This document shows positions 1-5,934 of a stretch of 5,934 nucleotides of DNA, one piece after another. The translations under genes and the position numbers were made by a program. The DNA comes from JBGTKH01 sp041744735 (lineage in GTDB: Bacteria; Planctomycetota; Planctomycetia; Pirellulales; Pirellulaceae). Positions within the stretch are counted from its first letter, which is position 1. The number at the start of each line of letters is the position of its first letter. The notes under the pieces were generated by a model that was not told where the DNA came from, ran no database searches, and worked only from the letters and a program-made list of their open reading frames with translations. Location: positions 1-5,934 of the forward strand of contig JBGTKH010000308.1 of NCBI GenBank assembly GCA_041744735.1. The letters run 5' to 3'.

Positions 1-1
1 C

Positions 2-277
2 AACGCCCTCCGCCGCGCCCTCGACGGCATCGCACTTCTCTCCGGCGGCACCGACGGCGAAGACGGCCCCACCGACGCCGCCGGCGCCTTCATTGATTCG
101 TCGATCGTCGAAGCCATGCTCGAAAAGGCGCTCGACCGCACCGACTATCTCTTGCGCAACGATGCCTATCACTTTTTCCAGCCGCTCGGCGCCCTCATCA
201 AAACCGGCCCCACCCACACCAACGTCTGTGACCTCCGCGTGGCTGTTGTCTCGCGCTCGGTAGCCAGAAATCCTTAA
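2..277 (+). CDS. Glycerate 2-kinase, MOFRL family, C-terminal fragment (5' end outside window)
   Basis: This is the last 91 codons of a protein that begins upstream of the window and ends at TAA 275-277. The visible segment carries the MOFRL-domain signature: SGGTDGEDGPTDAAGAFID near the start, then LLRNDAYHFF and LIKTGPTHTNVCDLRV. The Gly/Asp-rich loop and the TGPTHTNV segment are characteristic of the C-terminal half of this kinase family. By family knowledge, these cytoplasmic enzymes phosphorylate D-glycerate with ATP to 2-phosphoglycerate, feeding glycerate from glyoxylate, tartrate or serine breakdown into glycolysis. The gene is convergent with the methyltransferase operon, and its stop codon overlaps that of the last operon gene. 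The extra tail after CDLRV (AVVSRSVARNP) looks unconserved and may be shaped by the overlap. The family call is strong; the exact physiological role cannot be read here. Confidence 0.88.
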   Translation, partial: NALRRALDGIALLSGGTDGEDGPTDAAGAFIDSSIVEAMLEKALDRTDYLLRNDAYHFFQPLGALIKTGPTHTNVCDLRVAVVSRSVARNP

Positions 278-2085
278 GGCCGATGTTCGGTTTCGCCCCG
301 TTCAATGTCTGACGAAGTGGTGATAAAAGACGGCGCGTAGCCGCGTCCGGGTGGAAGATCGTAGTTCGCTGGTTCGACCTCTGTAAGATACCGGTCGACG
401 ATGGATTCCAATTCGCCGAACAGGTTTGTGGTGTGCTCGGTACCTGCGTCATCCAGCCAGGTCGACTGCACGCTCGCCAGAAGTACCTTGCGATCCGCGT
501 TCCACAAAGGATTGCGGACGAGGTAGATGATGGCCATGCGCGCGTTGTTGTTTCGGAAGACGCGCGGGAGGGAAATCACGGCGCGGAGTTCGCAATCTCG
601 CATCAGCTCCCCACGCAGCTTCGGCATGCCGCGGTTGTCGCGGGCCAGCAGCCCTTCAGGCACAAGCATGCAGATGCGGCCACCATTCGGCCGAGCGAGC
701 TCGACGGCTTGCCGTAGGAAGCAATGGTGGTCCATCAGTCCGCCCTCAGCATGACCGAACCGCTCGGCCCAAATCCGCGCGATCGCGCGGCGGTTTGTCC
801 CGGAGTACTTATCGTTTCCCGGCGGATTACCGATCACTAGATCGTAGCGGCCCTCGCGCAAGTGTGGTTCTGCGGCCGCGTCTTCATGGATCTCACTATC
901 GGCCGGCGCCCGCCGGTAAAGCGAGTTGTGGAGATAGACGCGAAGTTCACGTTTGCGTCGCGGGTAGAGAAACGTGAGGAGTTGGCGAGTACACGAGACG
1001 CAGAATGGATCGTCATCGACGGCCACGAGCCGCTTTGTCAAGAATTTCTCTGCCTTGGAATCGTTTTCGGTAATCGCCACGTGGTTCACACACTCGGCCG
1101 GGAACCCACCGCTGCCGCACGCCATGTCGATGACGCGCTCGTGGGATTTCGGATTCGCCAAGCGGACCATCTGCTGAATGACTTCCGTCGGTGTGAAGTA
1201 ACGGCCGACATTGCGATAGCGGATTGACCGGCCGGCGCGATATGGCCGATGCTGCGACTGGCCAGTGAAGAACTCGTGTCCGCCGGGTTTGACCAGAAAG
1301 TTGCGGTAGCCGCGCGCCACGGCCGGTCCCGAGAACTCGTTGGATTCGATCTTTTGCTTGTACCAAGCGATCGCCTCTTGCACTTTGGCGATGGGGCGAG
1401 TTGTCAGTCCCGCCCGGCGGCACAGAGTGCCGATGCGACCCAGCTTCCCGTCGCGGGCGAGATCGATGATGCCATTGAACAGGATGATTTTCTGGTCGTC
1501 CTTTCTGCGCAGTGCGGCAACACGATGCACTGCGGCGTACAAGTCATGAAAGAACTGCCGGGCAACGTCGGCGATCAACACGCCTTGATCGGCGCCGAGT
1601 CCGCCGGATGGTTCGAGCGCCTGGGCCTCGGTCAGCAAATCCGGCCACTCCAGAAACGCCGGCGCGCCCTCGACGAGCAGCGGTTCGTATTCAATGTTCA
1701 GCCCGCGTGCCACCGCGCGGCGCATCTCCGCCCGGTCGCCTGCCGCGACGATCAAGAATGGCACCGTCATCTCGCGCATCGGGCAGTCGCGTTGGCGAGG
1801 CTTGAAGTTGGTGCTGTAATTGCGGGCCTGTTTGTAGCCCTGCTCGAACTGACGAGCGTGCGGCTCGCCCTCGATCGTGACCATCGGCAGATCGCCGACG
1901 TGGATCAGATAGTCCAGCCGCAGCAGACCGCTGCTGAACGGGTTTTCGATTTGAAATTGCGGCCGGCGCATCTCCGCCGGAATGCCTAGATAATCCAGCA
2001 AGGGCCAGATGACTCGATGGCCGTATTCGATGTCGTTGGCGCAACGGATGGCTAGCAGTTCGCGAATACGGCCGTTCGTTTTCAT
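274..2085 (-). CDS. PD-(D/E)XK-like nuclease domain fused to N6-adenine DNA methyltransferase-like domain (BcgI-A/HsdM-like R-M fusion)
   Basis: 603 residues, ATG start. Residues about 15-150 resemble the nuclease N-terminus of type I HsdR proteins: Asp58 (LRLDYLI), then Glu72-Gly-Glu74 in TIEGEPH, then Gln86-x3-Tyr90 (KQARNY), the QxxxY motif of HsdR/RecB-type nucleases. The usual catalytic Lys is Glu74 here. Residues about 165-290 are a helical HsdM-like linker. The methyltransferase domain follows: YFTPTEV (296-302) as motif X, VIDMACGSGGF (318-328) as the SAM-binding motif I, VAVDDD (354-359) as motif II, and GNPPGND (419-425) as motif IV. Then comes a normal HsdM-like stretch, GGRICMLVPEGLL and ISLPRVF. 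Motif IV lacks the aromatic residue that normally stacks on the flipped adenine (NPPF/Y/W), so methylation may be weak or lost. Size and layout resemble the A subunit of type IIB enzymes such as BcgI. The start lies 12 bases after the specificity gene. The ribosome site is weak (AGGG close to ATG), so translational coupling is likely. The domain call is strong; activity is uncertain. Confidence 0.85.
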   Translation of the reverse strand: MKTNGRIRELLAIRCANDIEYGHRVIWPLLDYLGIPAEMRRPQFQIENPFSSGLLRLDYLIHVGDLPMVTIEGEPHARQFEQGYKQARNYSTNFKPRQRDCPMREMTVPFLIVAAGDRAEMRRAVARGLNIEYEPLLVEGAPAFLEWPDLLTEAQALEPSGGLGADQGVLIADVARQFFHDLYAAVHRVAALRRKDDQKIILFNGIIDLARDGKLGRIGTLCRRAGLTTRPIAKVQEAIAWYKQKIESNEFSGPAVARGYRNFLVKPGGHEFFTGQSQHRPYRAGRSIRYRNVGRYFTPTEVIQQMVRLANPKSHERVIDMACGSGGFPAECVNHVAITENDSKAEKFLTKRLVAVDDDPFCVSCTRQLLTFLYPRRKRELRVYLHNSLYRRAPADSEIHEDAAAEPHLREGRYDLVIGNPPGNDKYSGTNRRAIARIWAERFGHAEGGLMDHHCFLRQAVELARPNGGRICMLVPEGLLARDNRGMPKLRGELMRDCELRAVISLPRVFRNNNARMAIIYLVRNPLWNADRKVLLASVQSTWLDDAGTEHTTNLFGELESIVDRYLTEVEPANYDLPPGRGYAPSFITTSSDIERGETEHRP

Positions 2086-2097
2086 GCCCTGTCTCGC

Positions 2098-3000
2098 TCA
2101 TGCCGGAAACGGCGTCAATTTTTGCTGTCGGCCCTCGATGACCAATTCGAGTTGCGAGATGAGGTGGCCCAGCCGTTCCTCCGCCTCCTTGATCGCTCGG
2201 CCATACGCCGGCTTTTCATTTGCCAGTGCGTTGATCGTCTCGCCGAACCGCCCCGGATCGACGCCTGAGTCTTCCAAGAGCCGCTCCTTGATCGCCATCG
2301 CACGGTCGTGTCGCTTGGACATTTCCACATATTGCCGCTGGACTTCCTCTTGCGTCTCCTTCGCAATATCGGGGATCAGCAATGCTCGAATGCGTCCAAA
2401 GTTTATCTTCTGTGAATCGACGCCGTGAATGACACGCTGCATCTGCAACTGTCCGTACGAAGTCTTCAGAAACGCACCGACAAAGTACGGGCTCACGCCG
2501 ACAACACGAATTCGATCGATGTCTTGGCTAATGTTAAGTTTCCCAAAGTCTCGCGAAAGAACCACGCAACGACCGATAAGCGTTTCCGTGCCTCGGAATG
2601 CCGTATTCGTTAGGAGGATATCGTCCTTTAAGACTCGGCTTCTAGGTGGGTCATTGTGGCTTCCTTCCGCGACCCGATCAGGCTTGATTGCAAAGTCAAT
2701 TCCCGTGTCTCGGATATTTATGACTTGGAGGTAACGGACAACGCCACGCGGATGAAAGTCACGAGAGCCCACCTGACCGTACGTAATTCCCTTCGACCCG
2801 TCTGGCAGCAGCTCGGGAATGAAGCGCCCAAGCGCGTTGGCGCCCATCTCTCGCAATTGCTGCTCGACCTGAACGAATCGATCTTCAAAGTAGGCCGGGT
2901 TAAAGCGATTGCTCTGGGCAATGTCGCCAAGCGTCGTGACCGTCCATGTGTGTCCCAGGTGATATTCGGTGCCCTCAATTTGACTCAGACTAACGACCAC
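2098..3000 (-). CDS. HsdS-like DNA specificity subunit with a single target-recognition domain
   Basis: About 300 residues from GTG at 3000, or 315 from an upstream GTG at 3045. I prefer 3000: a GGGAGA element (3007-3012) sits 6 bases upstream, and the start then follows the previous gene's TGA by 13 bases instead of overlapping it. The sequence is typical Methylase_S. In the 315-aa numbering, it has VRYLQVINIRDTGIDF (103-118), RVLKDDILLTNT (137-148), IGRCVVLSRDF (157-167) with NISQDIDRIRV (171-181), SPYFVGAFLKTSYGQLQ (185-201), and INFGRIRALLIPD (214-226). A helical, charged C-terminus (about 227-310) would form the arm that packs against methyltransferase subunits. Classical HsdS proteins are roughly 400-600 residues with two recognition domains. 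This one has one, so it may act as a dimer reading a symmetric split site or pair with one methyltransferase as in compact type IIB systems. Base composition dips in the recognition part (about 50% GC by hand count for 2521-2760), as expected for exchanged recognition domains. The DNA target cannot be read from sequence. Confidence 0.85.
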   Translation of the reverse strand: MVVSLSQIEGTEYHLGHTWTVTTLGDIAQSNRFNPAYFEDRFVQVEQQLREMGANALGRFIPELLPDGSKGITYGQVGSRDFHPRGVVRYLQVINIRDTGIDFAIKPDRVAEGSHNDPPRSRVLKDDILLTNTAFRGTETLIGRCVVLSRDFGKLNISQDIDRIRVVGVSPYFVGAFLKTSYGQLQMQRVIHGVDSQKINFGRIRALLIPDIAKETQEEVQRQYVEMSKRHDRAMAIKERLLEDSGVDPGRFGETINALANEKPAYGRAIKEAEERLGHLISQLELVIEGRQQKLTPFPA

Positions 3001-3006
3001 GGTTTG

Positions 3007-3012
3007 TCTCCC
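3007..3012 (-). promoter_or_regulatory. Ribosome binding site deciding the start of the HsdS-like gene
   Basis: On the minus strand the bases read GGGAGA, then six bases (CAAACC), then GTG at 3000-2998. This is a good Shine-Dalgarno spacing. It lies just after the TGA of the DprA-methyltransferase gene (3014-3016). The competing GTG at 3043-3045 has no comparable element upstream and would overlap the preceding gene by 32 bases. Confidence 0.55.
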
Positions 3013-3013
3013 A

Positions 3014-5170
3014 TCAAATGTTCGCGTCGGCCACTCGTTTCGCACTTTCAGTCACGCCCAACAGATAATCGTCAAACGACCAGTCATCGGCGTCAGGATG
3101 CGGTGACGTAAGCAGAATTTTTTTATCGCGCAGTTCCTCTGCGATGCGTCCGGGGGCTTTCGCGTGTGCCTCCAGCTCGGCCGCGGTGTATCGGCGAGCA
3201 AAAACGATTCCCGTCTTGGCCTTCGCGCCGACGCCTGTGAAGACCTTTTGCGGCAGGCTGACGACCGCGAGCAATTGAATTTGCCGCATCAGCCAAAGCC
3301 GCAGCGGCGCCAATTGGTCGCTGGCCAGAATGCTTTCGGGGACAATTACGGCGATCATGCCGCCGGGCTTGGCCAGTTGCACGAACCGCTCCGTGAAGAA
3401 GACTTCGATGGCCGTGCTCGCCAAGCGGCGGATCGTATCGCGCACTTCGGGCTGGCTGGTGTCCAGAGGCCGATCGACGGGCCAGTCCGCAACCGCTCGG
3501 GCCATGCGCTCGTAATCTGACGCGCGAATTGGCCGCTCGCTGTCTAGATCAAGGTCCGCGAACAGGCCGCCGCCATTCAACGTTTCGGCTAAAGACTCGT
3601 TGGCGCCGTCATCCAATCCATCGCGCAGCCGCCAGCATGCGTAGCGGCTGAGTTGCCGGGCCAGGTAGTCCAAGATCGCGCGCTGGTGCCGGCCGATCAT
3701 GTGGACATTGGCGTCGGCGTCCTTCGCGAATGATTCGTCCGGCTCGTCGCCGAACAAGCTGCGCTGACGCTGGGTGCTCGATGAGGCGGGCGACTGTGTC
3801 AGTTGCAGCAGGTCCTTCAGTCCTTGACCGCTGAACGGTGGATTGCCGATCACGAGATCAAACGAGCCGGGCACCAAGCCGATGCTCGGATTGTCCAGCA
3901 GGCCGCTGGCGCGAAACAGCCGTGCGCCGCGAAGCCGCTCGTCGTCCTGCCAGAGAGGGACGAGCGTCTCATCGATATCGACACCGAAACAGTTTTTTGC
4001 GGCGTGGCCACGCTCGGCGGCGACTTTCAGGAATACACCCTCGCCGCACGCGGGGTCAATCACTCGGGCTGCCGCCTTCCATTTCTTCCCGCGCAGCACC
4101 TCCACCATATTCCACATGAACTGAGCCACTTCGGGCGGCGTGAAGAATTGACCCAGTGAGCGCCGCCGCTCCAAATCGTCAGTCGGGAAAAGCGTCTCCG
4201 CGGGACGTTGCGCGTCCAGCACAATATCGACGTTCGACCCAGCCGGATCCGCGACCAGCGCCGCGGCACCTCCCGCCAACAGGGACTCATTCGCGCGCGC
4301 CGCCTTCGTTCGCTCCACGATCTGACAGGCAAACACTCGACGGCCGATGCGAATTGCCTCGCGACAAAGCTCTTCAATTGTGCCGCCGGCCTTCACGTCT
4401 ACGGCAACGATGCGCTTGGCCAATGCCATTACAAGCTGGTCGCGCCGCGGGCCATTTCCTTTCTGCCATCGGCCGTCCAATCGAAACGGCGAAACGAGCA
4501 GTGAGCGGTCTGGTGCAAGCGGCTCCCCGAGACACCGCGTCAGCGGCGCCGGTTCACATTGTGGCCCCGGCTTAACGGCCGCGAACAACCCGTGATGCAT
4601 AACGTAAATCGTACAACCATCGGCTCGCTTGGCGGCCAAACTGACGACGTTGTAAGACGAACTCTCCGTGCCCACGACCAGCGTCTGGCCGGCTTCTGCC
4701 AAACGACTGGCCAACGCCAGTGTGGATTCCAGCGCGTGAGCCACCGGCTTCGCGGAATTCACCAGCGCCACGCACGCTGAATCTAAGAGGGAAACATTCC
4801 CAAAAGCGTACAACAGAGGTGGCGTGTCGTCATAGAACTCGCGCACTCGTGCGGGATATTCGGCGTCGCCGGGAGCAAGAATTACGATCCCCAGGTCGCA
4901 GGCACGCTGAAAAATAGCGACCGCCTTTTCACCAGCCTGCTCAACCTGACTCGCCAAGTTGTCGGCCACGCTGGAACGCAATCCATAGCGCTCTCGCAGG
5001 CACCTCGGCGAGCAACGAAAGAACTCCGCGATCGTTCCGGCATCACGGCCGACTTGGGCCAAAACGTGCGCAATGCCCTTGTCGCCCAATCCTTTAATGC
5101 AGGTCAGGGCAAGATAATCGATCGCCGCCGATTTTCGTTTCGAACGGGCGGGTTGTGTGGCACTGCTCAT
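3014..5170 (-). CDS. DprA/Smf-like (SLOG) domain fused to N6-adenine DNA methyltransferase
   Basis: 718 residues from ATG at 5170. The frame stays open to a TTG at 5395, but the added 75 residues show no domain and have no good ribosome site, so I use 5170. Numbering is from ATG 5170. Residues 16-42 form a helix-hairpin-helix (IKGLGDKGIAHVL). Residues about 100-310 follow the DprA order: GDAEYPARV, TPPLLYAFGN, a Rossmann-like core, VAVDVKAGGTIEELCREA, GRRVFAC, then NESLLAGGAAALV. The canonical signatures are degraded: VGSR is VNSA, the GxAxGID-AH motif is not recognisable, and RNRIIAGLS is RDQLVMALA. Residues about 338-718 are the methyltransferase: QFFTPPEVA motif X, VIDPACGEGVFL (370-381) motif I, GVDID (396-400) motif II, intact GNPPF (442-446) motif IV, then GGMIAVIVPESIL and VVSLPQKVF. 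About 135 inserted residues separate motif IV from the later motifs and contain QRSLF (469-473), similar to a sliding-clamp-binding peptide. DprA loads RecA on ssDNA in transformation; here a sensing or targeting role is inferred. First gene of the operon. Confidence 0.85.
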   Translation of the reverse strand: MSSATQPARSKRKSAAIDYLALTCIKGLGDKGIAHVLAQVGRDAGTIAEFFRCSPRCLRERYGLRSSVADNLASQVEQAGEKAVAIFQRACDLGIVILAPGDAEYPARVREFYDDTPPLLYAFGNVSLLDSACVALVNSAKPVAHALESTLALASRLAEAGQTLVVGTESSSYNVVSLAAKRADGCTIYVMHHGLFAAVKPGPQCEPAPLTRCLGEPLAPDRSLLVSPFRLDGRWQKGNGPRRDQLVMALAKRIVAVDVKAGGTIEELCREAIRIGRRVFACQIVERTKAARANESLLAGGAAALVADPAGSNVDIVLDAQRPAETLFPTDDLERRRSLGQFFTPPEVAQFMWNMVEVLRGKKWKAAARVIDPACGEGVFLKVAAERGHAAKNCFGVDIDETLVPLWQDDERLRGARLFRASGLLDNPSIGLVPGSFDLVIGNPPFSGQGLKDLLQLTQSPASSSTQRQRSLFGDEPDESFAKDADANVHMIGRHQRAILDYLARQLSRYACWRLRDGLDDGANESLAETLNGGGLFADLDLDSERPIRASDYERMARAVADWPVDRPLDTSQPEVRDTIRRLASTAIEVFFTERFVQLAKPGGMIAVIVPESILASDQLAPLRLWLMRQIQLLAVVSLPQKVFTGVGAKAKTGIVFARRYTAAELEAHAKAPGRIAEELRDKKILLTSPHPDADDWSFDDYLLGVTESAKRVADANI

Positions 5171-5513
5171 TCCATCCAGGTGTAAGCAAGCGGAAACCTT
5201 CTCGTCCTTGTCCGTTACAAGTCGCTTAGCTGATGAGTAGTTTACGGCGTGCACTCGTGAATCGGTAGTGGTCTGCGGATTGAACCTGTTGCTGGGTAAG
5301 GGATGGGGACGCCGCGTATCTTGGCGTACATAGTCCGCCATAGTCGGCTGCCGGATTCGCAAACTCACGGCGGGTTCATTATCATTGGGTGACAAGTCAG
5401 CCTAGGCCGTGGAATTTGGGAGTTGCCCGCGGATTCAGAACGGGCTTCCAGTAACGGGCTGCAGTGAAACTGACAAGCCGAACGGGATTTGCAAAATGAT
5501 GGAGGACAAAATC
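5171..5513. other. Divergent intergenic region between the methyltransferase operon and the secreted-protein gene
   Basis: These 343 bases separate two divergently oriented genes, so promoters for both probably lie here. I found no convincing sigma-70 -35/-10 pair on either strand. On the minus strand the DprA-methyltransferase frame stays open up to TTG 5395 (stop-free by chance or a real extension), but the translation is low in recognisable features. Toward the plus-strand gene there are three copies of AACGGG (5439, 5453, 5481), the first two extended to AACGGGCT. No tRNA, terminator hairpin or mobile-element end was recognised. Confidence 0.6.
5501..5505 (+). promoter_or_regulatory. Strong Shine-Dalgarno site (GGAGG) for the secreted-protein gene
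   Basis: GGAGG at 5501-5505 is followed by eight bases and then ATG at 5514. This is near-ideal spacing. It favours ATG 5514 over the in-frame ATGs at 5496 and 5499, which would place the GGAGG inside the coding region and add charged residues (MMEDKI) before the signal peptide. Confidence 0.75.
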
Positions 5514-5934
5514 ATGTTGCGATGGTTGATGATTTTGCCCGCGATCATTTTGCTGAGTGGTATTACGCTGCTCGCGCAAGGCCCCTCGCCGACCGCCGTG
5601 GATCCGGCCGAGTTTGGGCTGCAGATTCCGGCGGGGCCGGTGCGTGCGGGGAATGGGCGACGTGTTACGACGACGGACGAAGCGAGCAGGCCGGTGGTGG
5701 CTAAGGTGCATGTCGAAGTGGGCGACTATCAGATCGTCATGTTGCCTGACGGGCAGTTGGTGACTCGGCGGACGAGCGAGACGGGTGCGACGGATCGTCC
5801 GTTCGCGGCGGCGACGAAAGATGAAATCGCGGCGGAACTGACGGCTGGGCCGTTCAAAGGATTCAAGACGAATCAGACGCGGCACTATCTGTACGTCTAC
5901 AACACTAGCGAAACGTTCGCCTTGGCCGCCAGCC
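5514..5934 (+). CDS. Secreted protein of unknown function, N-terminal fragment (3' end outside window)
   Basis: 140 codons from ATG 5514 are visible and the frame is open at the window edge. The first residues form a clear Sec-type signal peptide: MLRW start with Arg3, a hydrophobic core LMILPAIILLSGITLLA (residues 5-21), and a likely cut after LLA21 before QG. The mature part begins with a Pro/Ala-rich spacer and then VHVEVGDYQIVMLPDGQLV, which looks like beta strands. Near the end of the fragment is KTNQTRHYLYVYNTSETF. From memory, a segment like this occurs in large secreted planctomycete proteins ahead of a DUF1570-type, protease-like region. That is a recollection, not a demonstrated match, and the part that would decide it lies beyond the window. 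The gene is divergent from the methyltransferase operon and has no evident functional link to it. Export is well supported; function is not known. Confidence 0.75.
   Translation, partial: MLRWLMILPAIILLSGITLLAQGPSPTAVDPAEFGLQIPAGPVRAGNGRRVTTTDEASRPVVAKVHVEVGDYQIVMLPDGQLVTRRTSETGATDRPFAAATKDEIAAELTAGPFKGFKTNQTRHYLYVYNTSETFALAAS

Noticed and set aside
1249..1989. 246-codon open frame on the plus strand
   Set aside because: Antisense to the nuclease-MTase coding frame, no family resemblance, and typical of long chance frames in high-GC DNA.
1691..2101. 136-codon minus-strand frame starting with an ATGA overlap at 2101
   Set aside because: Looks like translational coupling, but its product is low-complexity and is a shifted frame of the nuclease domain. 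The real gene starts at 2085.
3001..3045. HsdS-like gene starting at GTG 3045
   Set aside because: It overlaps the upstream gene by 32 bases and lacks a ribosome site, whereas GTG 3000 has GGGAGA six bases upstream. Kept as an alternative only.
5277..5286. GGTTCAATCC on the minus strand, resembling a tRNA T-arm or integration site
   Set aside because: The flanking bases do not form the T-stem, and no acceptor or anticodon arm could be built around it.
5171..5395. N-terminal extension of the DprA-MTase from TTG 5395 (75 residues)
   Set aside because: TTG start without a good ribosome site, no recognisable domain, and the HhH region begins shortly after ATG 5170. The extension would also fill most of the only promoter space.
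5423..5457. TTGCCC and TAACGG as a promoter for the plus-strand gene
   Set aside because: The spacer is 23 bases, too long for a sigma-70 promoter, and the -10 match is poor.
5397..5885. 162-codon open frame on the minus strand
   Set aside because: Arg/His/Pro-rich translation antisense to the secreted-protein gene, which has a signal peptide and strong ribosome site.

Overview
The window looks like chromosome from a high-GC bacterium, most likely a planctomycete. That inference is moderate. It rests on a secreted protein at the right edge whose N-terminus resembles large secreted planctomycete proteins, on a strong GGAGG ribosome site, and on a MOFRL-type glycerate kinase at the left edge. 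No 16S or other decisive taxonomic marker is present.

Layout: (1) 2-277 (+) is the C-terminal end of a glycerate 2-kinase. (2) 274-5170 (-) is a tight three-gene operon of DNA-modification type, transcribed right to left. Its first gene is a DprA/Smf-like domain fused to an N6-adenine DNA methyltransferase (3014-5170). A small HsdS-like specificity protein follows (2098-3000, or from 3045). The last gene is a PD-(D/E)XK-nuclease-like domain fused to a second N6-adenine-methyltransferase-like domain (274-2085). The gaps are 13 and 12 bases. (3) 5171-5513 is a divergent intergenic region. (4) 5514-5934 (+) is the start of a secreted protein that runs off the window.

The last two operon genes match the two-subunit layout of BcgI-like type IIB restriction-modification enzymes: a fused nuclease-methyltransferase plus a separate specificity subunit. 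The first gene adds a DprA-methyltransferase fusion that I cannot tie to a named system. The two methyltransferase domains look unequal. The DprA-linked one has an intact NPPF motif IV. The nuclease-linked one reads NPPG and has lost the aromatic residue. The nuclease motif reads ExE where ExK is usual, and the DprA domain has lost most of its canonical signature residues. One reading is that the DprA-MTase is the working methylase, the HsdS-like protein directs both to DNA, and the nuclease-MTase is the effector, with the DprA-like domain sensing DNA or a nucleotide. No HsdR helicase is seen. The locus is flanked by unrelated ordinary genes and has the look of a defence cassette.
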